Positions 1 to 5,853 of a stretch of DNA of 6,330 nucleotides are shown piece after piece. Made by a program: the position numbers and the translations under genes. How positions within the stretch are numbered: the stretch's first letter is position 1; every line of letters starts with the position of its first letter. Under the pieces are notes generated by a model, which did no database searches, was not told the DNA's origin, and saw nothing but the letters and a program-made list of their open reading frames with translations. The DNA lies in contig JAKITM010000119.1 in NCBI GenBank assembly GCA_021648045.1, positions 1-6,330 of the forward strand, written 5' to 3'. This DNA comes from Lysobacterales bacterium (GTDB lineage: Bacteria; Pseudomonadota; Gammaproteobacteria; Xanthomonadales; SZUA-36).

Positions 1-29
1 TACAAAAATGAGCCTCACACCACCTGATT

Positions 30-611
30 TCAAAAAAGATATTTTCTTATATAAAGTACCACGGGCTTGTCCAACAATAGGATAAGATTGTGGATCGCTT
101 CGCTCTCACAATCTATCCTTATTCGTTCGGCTGCTTTGCGATACCAACGAGCCGCTTCAGCATCATTTTTGGCAATACCAACACCCTCATCAAACATCAG
201 TGCAAGGTTGTACTGAGCATCGCGTATTCCCTGTTCAGCGGCCTGGCGATACCAGTGAGCGGCCTTAATGTTATCCGCAGGCATACCCTTGCCGTTGTCG
301 TAGAAAAGCGCCAGATTAAACTGGGCATGGGCATCCCCCTGGGCAGCAGCCAACTTATACCAGCGTGCCGCATCCGGATAGCTTTGCTGTACACCTTCAC
401 CTGTGTCATATAACAGGCCGAGGCTGAATTGTGCGGTGGGGTTAGAACGCTCTGCCAGTGGTCGCCAAATTCTCAGTGCTGCAGAATAATCACCACGATC
501 ATAAGCCGTCTGCGCATCATCGTCATCACCTGCATTTTTGCAAGCGGTGACTGAGAATAGGATTGCCGTTATCAGAGTAAAGGTTTTGATTTTAAGAGAA
601 ATTAAGCCCAT
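30..611 (-). CDS. Sel1-repeat (SLR/TPR-like) lipoprotein with an aberrant C-terminus
   Basis: A 193-residue protein. The N-terminus has a charged start, a hydrophobic stretch and a lipobox V21-T22-A23-C24, so Cys24 should be lipidated. Lys at +2 suggests an outer-membrane destination. An acidic linker (DDDD, 29-32) is followed by a partial helix pair (about 34-56) and three Sel1 repeats at about 57-92, 93-128 and 129-163, each with the typical AQ(F/Y)xLxLxYDxGxG...AAxWYxxAAxQG pattern. Sel1 repeats form alpha-solenoids that mediate protein contacts; the partner cannot be told from sequence. After AAER (about 160-163) the repeat pattern stops. The last 30 residues are encoded largely by a palindrome (76-123) and resemble no Sel1 sequence, so the tail is probably a rewritten or truncated end. 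No strong ribosome binding site lies before the ATG, but this start gives the complete signal peptide. Family call is firm; biological role unknown. Confidence 0.88.
   Translation of the reverse strand: MGLISLKIKTFTLITAILFSVTACKNAGDDDDAQTAYDRGDYSAALRIWRPLAERSNPTAQFSLGLLYDTGEGVQQSYPDAARWYKLAAAQGDAHAQFNLALFYDNGKGMPADNIKAAHWYRQAAEQGIRDAQYNLALMFDEGVGIAKNDAEAARWYRKAAERIRIDCESEAIHNLILLLDKPVVLYIRKYLF
76..123. repeat. REP-like imperfect palindrome inside the 3' end of the Sel1 lipoprotein gene
   Basis: Two 17-base arms, 76-92 and 107-123, are complementary except for one bulged A in each. The 14-base centre is gatcgcttcgctct. The core (GATTGTG...CACAATC with a GCGAAGCG-type centre) resembles the REP/BIME-type palindromes common in proteobacterial genomes, which usually lie outside genes. 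Here it sits within the reading frame, directly after the last recognisable Sel1 repeat, and stays open in that frame. The palindrome is seen directly; assignment to a mobile REP class is inference. Confidence 0.65.
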
Positions 612-669
612 AACGCACTAGGATAGCAAACAAACCACAGATAATCAGAATGGTCCCGCTTGCAAATAA

Positions 670-698
670 GGTGGCTTATCTATATTGATCGGCTCACC
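670..698 (-). terminator. Weak candidate terminator after the DUF3144-like gene
   Basis: On the minus strand the transcript would form a GGTG/CACC stem, a bulged A, a GC/GC step, a 2x2 internal loop and an ATC/GAT step closing a six-base loop. This starts 11 bases after the stop codon and is followed by TTATTTGC. The stem is interrupted and the T run is short, so termination would be weak at best. Confidence 0.28.
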
Positions 699-709
699 GC
701 GCAGAAATA

Positions 710-991
710 TTAATTCGTGGCAGGATCATTTTCAGCGGCTTTGGCTTCGAGTTCTTTGCGTTTTTGTGTCTGAATGAACTTCAGATTATTGGTATACATT
801 TCCACGGCTTTATCGATACCACTGTCTTTCAGCACACCATGATTGCCTGCGGTCGTAAAAGTAACATAAACCCCTGAGGCTGCCATTAGGCCAGCTGAAA
901 TCAGCTGTGGATCGAGGTCTTGTTTTTGTAATTTGTTAGCCAGGTCAATAAATTCACCGACCACGCGGTTGTGGTTTTCACTGTCACTCAT
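710..991 (-). CDS. Small DUF3144-like cytosolic protein
   Basis: A 93-residue soluble protein with no signal peptide or membrane segment and no cysteine. It reads as mostly helical: FIDLANKLQKQ (about 14-24), then a helix around LISAGLMAASGVYVTF (30-45), then KAVEMYTNNLKFIQTQKRKELEAKAAE towards the C-terminus, which is charged and probably disordered. The pattern of a short acidic N-terminus, F(I/V)DLAN, an 'ISAxLMxAxxxY' helix and a C-terminal 'YxxNLxxxxxxK' helix matches my memory of the DUF3144 family of small proteobacterial proteins with no assigned function. The start ATG is preceded by CTGGAAAA, a weak ribosome binding site at suitable spacing. It lies 73 bases after the peptidase stop codon and has its own promoter, so it is probably an independent unit. 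Being a gene is likely; the family name is recalled, not searched. Confidence 0.75.
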   Translation of the reverse strand: MSDSENHNRVVGEFIDLANKLQKQDLDPQLISAGLMAASGVYVTFTTAGNHGVLKDSGIDKAVEMYTNNLKFIQTQKRKELEAKAAENDPATN

Positions 992-1019
992 AGTATTTTC
1001 CAGTTAAGATTTGTTGCTA

Positions 1020-1050
1020 ATTATACTGCCATCCAGTGTTTGAGTGTCTA
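1020..1050 (-). promoter_or_regulatory. Sigma70-type promoter for the DUF3144-like gene
   Basis: On the minus strand there is a perfect -10 TATAAT (1020-1025) with TAGACA (1045-1050, five of six to the -35 consensus) upstream. The 19-base spacer is slightly long. Transcription would begin near 1013, giving a leader of about 22 bases before the ATG at 991. It fits the gap between the peptidase stop and this gene. Confidence 0.55.
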
Positions 1051-1064
1051 TAATCAGTGCGTTA

Positions 1065-3671
1065 TTACTCTGCGCAGGCCGTTCCTTTGATAAAGGTCAG
1101 CCGTGTGAAGGAAAACTCGCCGCTGCCCATACCGCCAGCATCGGCATTAAAGCTGAGTTGTCCGTCTGTACAGGATAATTTCAGGCGCATCGAGCCCCAG
1201 GGCAGTAAATTAGCTTGGGCTTCAGTGGCCGGCTTACTAAACATCCCACCGCTGGTAGTGAATACTTCAGCAAATACCAATTCATCGGCTTCAATTTCAC
1301 CGACACCGAAGAACCAACGCTGCTTGCCGTCCTCGTCATAGCTGAACCAGAAGGCTATGATGCGGGAGTCTCTCAGCACCTCAATAACCAAGCCATGGTT
1401 TCCGGCTGCATTGGTGATCCAGGAGCCACTAAATATCATTTCTTCGGATATTGGAATTCCGGGTGTTACTAGACCGCAATCGTGGCCCATAAGGTTAGAT
1501 AAGCGACTGATATTTAGGTGCCCGGTGAGCGCCTCAATGGTGTAATCCATGCGCCCGGCATTACAATCAGAAAATATTATTTCCGCTTGTCCGACATCTA
1601 TGGAATTTGGCTCTAAACCTGATATTGAAAAACCGCCGCTGTCAGTTTCATACAACTCCTCAATAACTATCCGGTTTCCTTGCACCCTGCCAACACCGTT
1701 TAAGTAACGCTGATTACCTTCGTTATCGTAAGTGAACCAGTACACAGCGGCACGGTTATTATCGAGTATTTCGAGTAATAAGCCTTGTTGATCCTGACTA
1801 AAATCCGGCCAGGCTGCCGACATTGATGCATCGATCAAAATTGTGGGTTCCGATGCCACAGTGCTGACTGAAACGCTTAGTGTTGAGTCGGTACCGCCAC
1901 TGTCACCGCTGAACCCGGCGCTGTTTTCTAAGCGTACCCAGCCCCCATTTTCCCAGTCGATTACCGTTGCCGGGTTTGCATCAATTAAATCACCGGTGAG
2001 ATCTTTGATGGTTTGATTGATGGTGAAATCACTGCCCTGATTTATCAGGTCGCGATTGTCTTGGGTATCCAGGATGGTAAAGCTGAGGCTGTAGGCATCC
2101 TCACGATAGTGTAGGTAACCATTGGGTGCCAGGCCGGGTTGTTGCAGCCAGTTGGGGTTGCTTTTTGATATTTCCAGCGCCTGACCGTCGACATTCAGGA
2201 CGAAATCAGTGTCGAGTGCAGATTGCGGTAATCCCTGTGAAACCACAATATTGCCCTCTGGGTCACGCCAACGCATGGGTTTATTAAATGCGACCCAAAG
2301 TTGATAGTTTCTCCCAGGAATTAGTGACTCCAACTGGCTAGCCAGTAACTGCCGGGACTCTGGGCTATCTGCCAACCAGTCTGCCGCATAAACCACAGCA
2401 CCACTAGATTGATCGGTAATCCGTAGCCGGCGAACCGAGGCCGCGCCCATTTGTTTATAATAGGCGATGCTGAATGATTTTGCTAAAGATTCCCGTACCC
2501 GGCGGATTTCAGTTTCAGGAAGAATAAAGCCGTCGTGAATATTACTGGCGAGACCACCATAATCAGCCCCTACACCGGGAAGTCCAGGGTGATTGCCGCC
2601 GGAGGGTTCAACTTCTAATGTCCAGGAGGGAATTTTATAGGTCTGGGAAAAATATTCATCGGTGCTGCCAATGCCACGGTTTTGACGTTGCCGGTTTGGC
2701 TGATTAAATAGGTAGTCCTTGGCGGCCGGAAAAGCAGACTGATGATCACTGAATGCTTGTAATACTTCGACCGTATTAAGCGCCAGTCGAGCACTACCGG
2801 TGTGGTGCCAAAAATGCACCTGTGAGAAAGAATGTATGTCAGTATAGAGCCGTAAGCGGTTTTCCGGAGCAAAAGTAGCAGCCAGTACAAGCGCCTGAGT
2901 TTCACTCTCCGATGTAGCGCCGCCGCCGTGATACACCAGCGAGCGAGTATCTGTAGAACTGCGACTACTGGTAGCCCAGAAGGGTGAGTTATTGCGATTA
3001 AGATCGATACCACGCAAGTGATCAGCCTGGGAGTTAATGTTGGTATCAACACCGCGCATATTTTTGCGCCGCATGCGCCCATCACGAGGGGAGGTCTGCG
3101 GGTTATTCAGGTCGGTTTCCAGCCAGTTTTTTCGCGGATAACGCTGGGTTTGCTTAAAGCCATCAATATTCAAAGATGGAATCAGGATGATATTGGCATT
3201 ATCCAGCAAGTAGCGATAAAAACCATCATCATTTTCATTCTCGGCGAATAACTCCATAATGCCGGTGACCACTTCAGGGCTTTGCCATTCGCGTGCGTGA
3301 ATACCGCCATTGGTTAACATCGCAGCTTCCGCGAGTCCTTCATTATTTAGCAGGTCTGCATCCCCGATTTGCCAAGCATTGATTGTTACTCCTTTCTGGG
3401 TGGTGCCAAGAAATTTTCGGTGTACAACTGCGGTATCTGAGGCAAGTTGATAGTGTCTGGCGCGCAGGCCGTTATAGCTACGGAAGCCGTCGAAGGGTAG
3501 TGGGGTATTGACAGGTATTGGAACTCGATAACCCAGCCCCAGTTCGCCGGGTTGCTCAGTCCATTCAGCGATTCTTGGTGCCGCATTAAGGTTGAGGCTT
3601 AATAGCAGGCAAGCCATTGCAAGCAGGCATGTCAATGTTGACCGGCCGGCAAGCTGATATTGAAGGTTCAT
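1065..3671 (-). CDS. Secreted M14-family zinc carboxypeptidase with duplicated C-terminal beta domain
   Basis: An 868-residue exported peptidase. A Sec signal peptide occupies about residues 1-31 (LLAMACLLLSLNLNAAP). The M14 catalytic domain spans about 60-405. It carries the zinc motif H125-x-x-E128 in GGIHAREW, with R127 matching a substrate-binding Arg of carboxypeptidase A. N225/R226 sit in GIDLNRN and bind the substrate carboxylate in the family. The third zinc ligand is H280 in DIHSF and the likely catalytic Glu is E353 in WTLEVEP. All key residues are present, so it should be active, removing C-terminal amino acids from peptides outside the cytoplasm; side-chain preference cannot be read. 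Residues 411-600 look beta-rich and unassigned. Two homologous domains follow (about 610-735 and 745-868), each with a WF(T/S)YD..G.QR motif and a conserved Cys pair. The protein is about twice the size of the catalytic domain alone. The start overlaps the upstream stop (ATGA), with GAGGG six bases before the ATG. Confidence 0.93.
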   Translation of the reverse strand: MNLQYQLAGRSTLTCLLAMACLLLSLNLNAAPRIAEWTEQPGELGLGYRVPIPVNTPLPFDGFRSYNGLRARHYQLASDTAVVHRKFLGTTQKGVTINAWQIGDADLLNNEGLAEAAMLTNGGIHAREWQSPEVVTGIMELFAENENDDGFYRYLLDNANIILIPSLNIDGFKQTQRYPRKNWLETDLNNPQTSPRDGRMRRKNMRGVDTNINSQADHLRGIDLNRNNSPFWATSSRSSTDTRSLVYHGGGATSESETQALVLAATFAPENRLRLYTDIHSFSQVHFWHHTGSARLALNTVEVLQAFSDHQSAFPAAKDYLFNQPNRQRQNRGIGSTDEYFSQTYKIPSWTLEVEPSGGNHPGLPGVGADYGGLASNIHDGFILPETEIRRVRESLAKSFSIAYYKQMGAASVRRLRITDQSSGAVVYAADWLADSPESRQLLASQLESLIPGRNYQLWVAFNKPMRWRDPEGNIVVSQGLPQSALDTDFVLNVDGQALEISKSNPNWLQQPGLAPNGYLHYREDAYSLSFTILDTQDNRDLINQGSDFTINQTIKDLTGDLIDANPATVIDWENGGWVRLENSAGFSGDSGGTDSTLSVSVSTVASEPTILIDASMSAAWPDFSQDQQGLLLEILDNNRAAVYWFTYDNEGNQRYLNGVGRVQGNRIVIEELYETDSGGFSISGLEPNSIDVGQAEIIFSDCNAGRMDYTIEALTGHLNISRLSNLMGHDCGLVTPGIPISEEMIFSGSWITNAAGNHGLVIEVLRDSRIIAFWFSYDEDGKQRWFFGVGEIEADELVFAEVFTTSGGMFSKPATEAQANLLPWGSMRLKLSCTDGQLSFNADAGGMGSGEFSFTRLTFIKGTACAE
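1066..1439 (-). other. C-terminal repeat domain 2 of the M14 peptidase
   Basis: Residues about 745-868. The sequence G(S)W...GNHGLVIEVLRDSRIIAFWFSYDEDGKQRWFFGVGE parallels domain 1 and is followed by C834 and C866 at positions equivalent to C703 and C732, which suggests one disulfide per domain. It forms the extreme C-terminus, so it may act in sorting, anchoring or substrate contact; this is inference. Confidence 0.7.
1467..1844 (-). other. C-terminal repeat domain 1 of the M14 peptidase
   Basis: Residues about 610-735. A block of the form W...Q.G(L)xxEIL(D)NxRAAVYWFTYDNEGNQRYLNGVGR, then a beta stretch ending with C703 and C732. It aligns by eye with the next domain. Similar 'W(F/Y)TYD..G.Q.W' units occur at the ends of many secreted gammaproteobacterial proteins; their role is not established to my knowledge. 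Confidence 0.7.
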
Positions 3672-3682
3672 AATGAACCCTC
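3665..3682 (-). promoter_or_regulatory. Start-codon palindrome and ribosome binding site of the M14 peptidase
   Basis: On the minus strand GAGGG (3678-3682) lies six bases before the peptidase ATG (3669-3671). GGTTCAT and ATGAACC (3665-3679) form a perfect 7-base dyad around a single central base. As RNA this gives a GGUUC/GAACC stem with an AUUAU loop. The stem includes two G of the ribosome binding site and the G of the start codon. The stop TGA of the upstream gene (3668-3670) lies inside it, so a ribosome finishing that gene would open it. Confidence 0.6.
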
Positions 3683-4762
3683 TGTGTTTGATTCGTCTAG
3701 CAAGTCGAGGGCGAGCTGGGCATTCCGCGCGGTGGCTTCATGAGTTGACACACTCAGTCGGAGCAAGTCGGTTTTTAACTGCTTATTATGGCTGCTGCTG
3801 AGGGCAAGAGCCGCTGCCGCTGCCAACTTCGGTTCTGATAGCCAATTCAACATGTCAGTATGGATTGTGCTGTCGGTGGCCGAGAAATTGCTCAAGTAAT
3901 GAATTGCAATGGCCGCAATTTCCGGGTCACCGAGGGTGGCCTGGTAAAGTAATGCCTTGGCTTGGGTAGCTGGCAACGTATTGCTGATTTGTTTGAGAAT
4001 ACTTGGCAGTTGCTGATTTGTCGCCTGATTAACAAGGCTTTTAAGTGTGCCAAAATCTGATTGTTCAAATGCTAGCGCAGTAAGTAGCATAGTTAGTCCG
4101 GCTTGTTTGTTGTTATTCCCCACGCTAGGCTTGAGTTGTTGCAGGCTCAGTGCCAGCAATTGTTTTTGTAGTGCCGGTGTAAGCGTAATGGCGGCACCCC
4201 GCAGGGCAGATTGGCTCACTGGGGGGACACTAAGATAGTGTTGTAAGAATGCGGTTGGTTGATTTTGCAATTTGCTTGCAGTTAATAGTGCCGATTCCCG
4301 TTGTTGCAATCTGCGCGCACCCGCAGCCGTTGCGCGGATACTAAACACCGGCAGACTGCTACCACGGGATTCCGGGTGGATGACCTGCGCCCGGGAGCGA
4401 TAAGCTATCAGGAAATCAAGTACTACCGGATCCAGTTCTGTACCCTGATAGATTCGTGCATGTTCGGCTAGTTTGAAATAGGCATACTCAAGTGTAATGA
4501 TATTTAATGTTGGTTGCTGGGCTAGCTGCTGGGCGAATTCATCAACGATAATCAGCGATTGAGAAGCATTTTTCGATGCCAGTTTTTGTATTAGGTTTTC
4601 AGCCAACTGCGTGCCCAGCTCCCGGTCGAGTGCCTGCATAGCAGTTACCCGGTCTGGGTAGGTTATGGAGGGTGCTGATACCGAGTTTTCGGTAGCTTGA
4701 GCCGTAAAGTCAGCCGTAAAGCCAGATAGGATCAGGAATAATATTGTTGAAATCGTTTTCAT
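3668..4762 (-). CDS. Exported all-helical protein of unknown function, translationally coupled to the M14 peptidase
   Basis: A 364-residue protein that I do not recognise. A Sec signal peptide is clear: MKT start, hydrophobic core ISTILFLILSGF, and an AQA|TEN cleavage site after residue 23. The mature part contains no cysteine, is rich in Ala, Leu, Gln and Ser, and reads as a series of amphipathic helices, for example 45-64, 67-85, 90-103, 111-122, 153-167, 199-215 and 294-365. This suggests a HEAT/ARM-like solenoid, but no repeat is clear enough to name. There is no catalytic motif. It begins the two-gene unit and ends in an ATGA overlap with the peptidase gene, so the two products are probably made together and exported to the same compartment. 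It could serve as a chaperone, inhibitor or scaffold for the peptidase; this is inference. No convincing ribosome binding site or promoter was found before its ATG. Confidence 0.85.
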   Translation of the reverse strand: MKTISTILFLILSGFTADFTAQATENSVSAPSITYPDRVTAMQALDRELGTQLAENLIQKLASKNASQSLIIVDEFAQQLAQQPTLNIITLEYAYFKLAEHARIYQGTELDPVVLDFLIAYRSRAQVIHPESRGSSLPVFSIRATAAGARRLQQRESALLTASKLQNQPTAFLQHYLSVPPVSQSALRGAAITLTPALQKQLLALSLQQLKPSVGNNNKQAGLTMLLTALAFEQSDFGTLKSLVNQATNQQLPSILKQISNTLPATQAKALLYQATLGDPEIAAIAIHYLSNFSATDSTIHTDMLNWLSEPKLAAAAALALSSSHNKQLKTDLLRLSVSTHEATARNAQLALDLLDESNTEGSL

Positions 4763-5106
4763 GGTTTAAGTTTTACTGTGTATATGCCCATTTAGAATAG
4801 CAAACTCGGCGGCAATGAACCAGCTGATACGATGACCCCAATCCCCAGATAGGGGCACGATATGATGTATATGACAGCTCTTTTACGTCCCGTAATCGCT
4901 GCATTCGTGCATCCATGCACATCATATTGGTTTCACTGTGGAATCAATTGTAGCGAGCCACTCTACCACCGCAAGTTTTCCCAAATTAAACATCATACGA
5001 TTTGGCACTTTTACGATGATTTTGTCAAGCCACTGCCACGGGCTTGTTAGTAGTACATAATATGTCCGGTTTTGTAGCAAGTAATATGCCACTACAAGAT
5101 CGGTGA
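4763..5106. other. Intergenic region with short palindromes, no supported gene
   Basis: Between the helical-protein gene and the OmpA-type remnant I find no credible gene. Reading frames here are short, lack ribosome binding sites and have no recognisable family signature. Small symmetrical elements are a CCCC/GGGG hairpin (4843-4855), a GTGCAT-CC-ATGCAC dyad (4907-4920), and a 9-base inverted pair ATATGATGT (4860-4868) and ACATCATAT (4919-4927). The promoter of the minus-strand peptidase unit must lie here or just upstream, but no clear -35/-10 pair stands out. Confidence 0.4.
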
Positions 5107-5256
5107 GAATTGCTCGACGGACGCTTTGTTGAAGGCTTCTCCGGTGAGCAATTTGCACATCCCGAGGCACTGGCATTCCCGATTGCCGATAATTCAACTC
5201 TTGCAGGCCGGAATGAAAATCGCAGAGTGGAAATACTGATTCGCGGTAAACGCTAA
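5107..5256 (+). pseudogene. C-terminal remnant of an OmpA/MotB-type peptidoglycan-binding domain
   Basis: A 49-codon open stretch that ends in TAA has no start codon of its own and is closed upstream by an in-frame TGA (5104-5106). It encodes EGFSGEQF (residues 9-16 of the stretch), then PIADNSTLAGRNENRRVEIL (25-44) before the terminal IRGKR. This matches the end of the OmpA C-terminal fold, where a GxGxxxP segment is followed by N.T..GR..NRRVEI; the Asn and Arg residues of NRRVEI belong to the helix that holds peptidoglycan diaminopimelate. The first half of the domain (the D..GH.D.....N..LS..RA part) is not found in any of the three frames upstream, so the gene is a decayed or truncated fragment. 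An overlapping minus-strand frame of 91 codons here is judged to be chance. Confidence 0.75.
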
Positions 5257-5390
5257 TAAATATGTGGACGGTACTTTATGGTAGCGTCCCGAATGGCACT
5301 AAGTTAAGCCGATTTAGCAAGATATTTACTTCTGTGTTTAACTCTCTATCATTTCCTTGCTCGAATACTTACATATTTCGAACAGGCTTG
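5257..5390 (+). other. Gene-free AT-rich spacer
   Basis: No reading frame, RNA gene or strong repeat is seen. The string AATGGCACTAAGTTAAG (5292-5308) looks like sequence I associate from memory with the edges of IS4-type insertion sequences, but no transposase or paired terminal repeat is present to support it. Confidence 0.25.
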
Positions 5391-5391
5391 A

Positions 5392-5417
5392 TCTGAGTCA
5401 ATTACTTTGATTGACAG
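5392..5417. promoter_or_regulatory. Dyad overlapping the -35 box, possible operator
   Basis: GTCAAT (5397-5402) and ATTGAC (5410-5415) are perfect inverted repeats separated by seven bases, extended outward by TCTG/CAGA with a two-base offset. The right arm covers the -35 hexamer of the promoter that follows, the usual placement for a repressor site. Binding is inferred. Confidence 0.35.
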
Positions 5418-5439
5418 ATTGGGGATTACGAACTATGCT
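5411..5439 (+). promoter_or_regulatory. Near-consensus sigma70 promoter, rightward
   Basis: A perfect TTGACA (5411-5416), an optimal 17-base spacer and TATGCT (5434-5439, four of six to the -10 consensus). Transcription would start near 5446 and head towards the partial exported-protein gene at 5854, giving a leader of roughly 400 bases, or would make a separate small RNA. No closer promoter for that gene is obvious. Confidence 0.5.
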
Positions 5440-5640
5440 CCAGATTAGCTATTGCATTGTAGATATCTCATCTTGGGTATCTGCGATATCCAGGATGGAT
5501 ATTCCGTGGGGGCGGGCAGCGAAAATGGAAAGTGAAAATCATCACGCAAGTGTTTTATTTGCCTTAATCCGGCAGGCTTCACTGTGCCAAAATGTTAAAA
5601 ATCTTTTGGTCATTGTAAGGTGCCCTTCATGTACCTCCCT

Positions 5641-5691
5641 CAGCTGAATCTAAATTCAAACTATGTGAATGGGTTCGGTTAGATTCAGCTG
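5641..5691. repeat. 13-bp perfect inverted repeat with nested hairpin
   Basis: CAGCTGAATCTAA (5641-5653) and TTAGATTCAGCTG (5679-5691) are exact inverse complements. The 25-base centre contains a further perfect pair, ATTCA (5654-5658) and TGAAT (5666-5670), directly abutting the left arm. The arms could be a recombination or regulator site, or the stem of a structured RNA. No poly-T follows on the plus strand. Confidence 0.7.
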
Positions 5692-5842
5692 CTATATGAT
5701 CCGTTCGAAATGAGCGGCTCAAAGAAATCCATCACAAAAACTGTGATCATCGAAATGATGTCAACAGAACAAGTTGTTTGCATGGAAAAATATCGGCAAC
5801 CTTTTCAGCGGGCGAATAAAAATAACGATACTTGACAGTGGT

Positions 5843-5847
5843 AAGGA
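5843..5847 (+). promoter_or_regulatory. Ribosome binding site of the partial exported-protein gene
   Basis: AAGGA sits six bases before the ATG at 5854, which fixes that codon as the start. It is the clearest Shine-Dalgarno match among the annotated genes besides that of the peptidase. Confidence 0.7.
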
Positions 5848-5853
5848 TTCTTA

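Larger units (their letters stand above)
5446..5853 (+). other. Structured non-coding leader or small-RNA candidate
   Basis: No convincing gene lies here. It contains a run of stem-loops: ATATCC/GGATAT (5486-5502, five-base loop), CCAAAA/TTTTGG (5587-5609), AAGG/CCTT (5617-5627), the 13-bp repeat at 5641-5691, ATCACA/TGTGAT (5731-5747) and ATCAT/ATGAT with a CGAA loop (5746-5759). None is followed by a T tract, so none is a clear intrinsic terminator. It does not match a riboswitch class that I can recognise. Confidence 0.35.

Noticed and set aside
59..70. 12-base CCACGGGCTTGT also present at 5036-5047
   Set aside because: About one 12-base match is expected by chance in a window of this length, and the flanks do not extend the match.
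2615..3085. 156-codon minus-strand frame inside the peptidase gene
   Set aside because: Out-of-frame shadow of the M14 catalytic domain, which carries all family motifs in the main frame.
4862..5050. 62-codon plus-strand reading frame starting ATGATG
   Set aside because: No ribosome binding site, odd composition rich in His, Cys and Trp, no domain pattern, and no continuity with the OmpA-type fragment downstream.
4922..5197. 91-codon minus-strand reading frame
   Set aside because: It lies antisense to the clear OmpA-type remnant, has no ribosome binding site and no recognisable sequence pattern; judged to be chance.
5411..5647. 78-codon plus-strand reading frame beginning with TTG
   Set aside because: Its start codon is the -35 hexamer of the promoter, no ribosome binding site precedes it or the internal ATG at 5434, and its stop falls in the inverted repeat; the protein looks non-natural.
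5641..5691. Inverted repeat as a rho-independent terminator
   Set aside because: The 25-base loop is long and neither strand has a T tract immediately after the stem.
5731..5747. ATCACA/TGTGAT dyad as a CRP site
   Set aside because: The half-sites are in the opposite order (TCACA then TGTGA) and the spacing is five, not six, so it does not fit the CRP consensus; kept only as a stem-loop.
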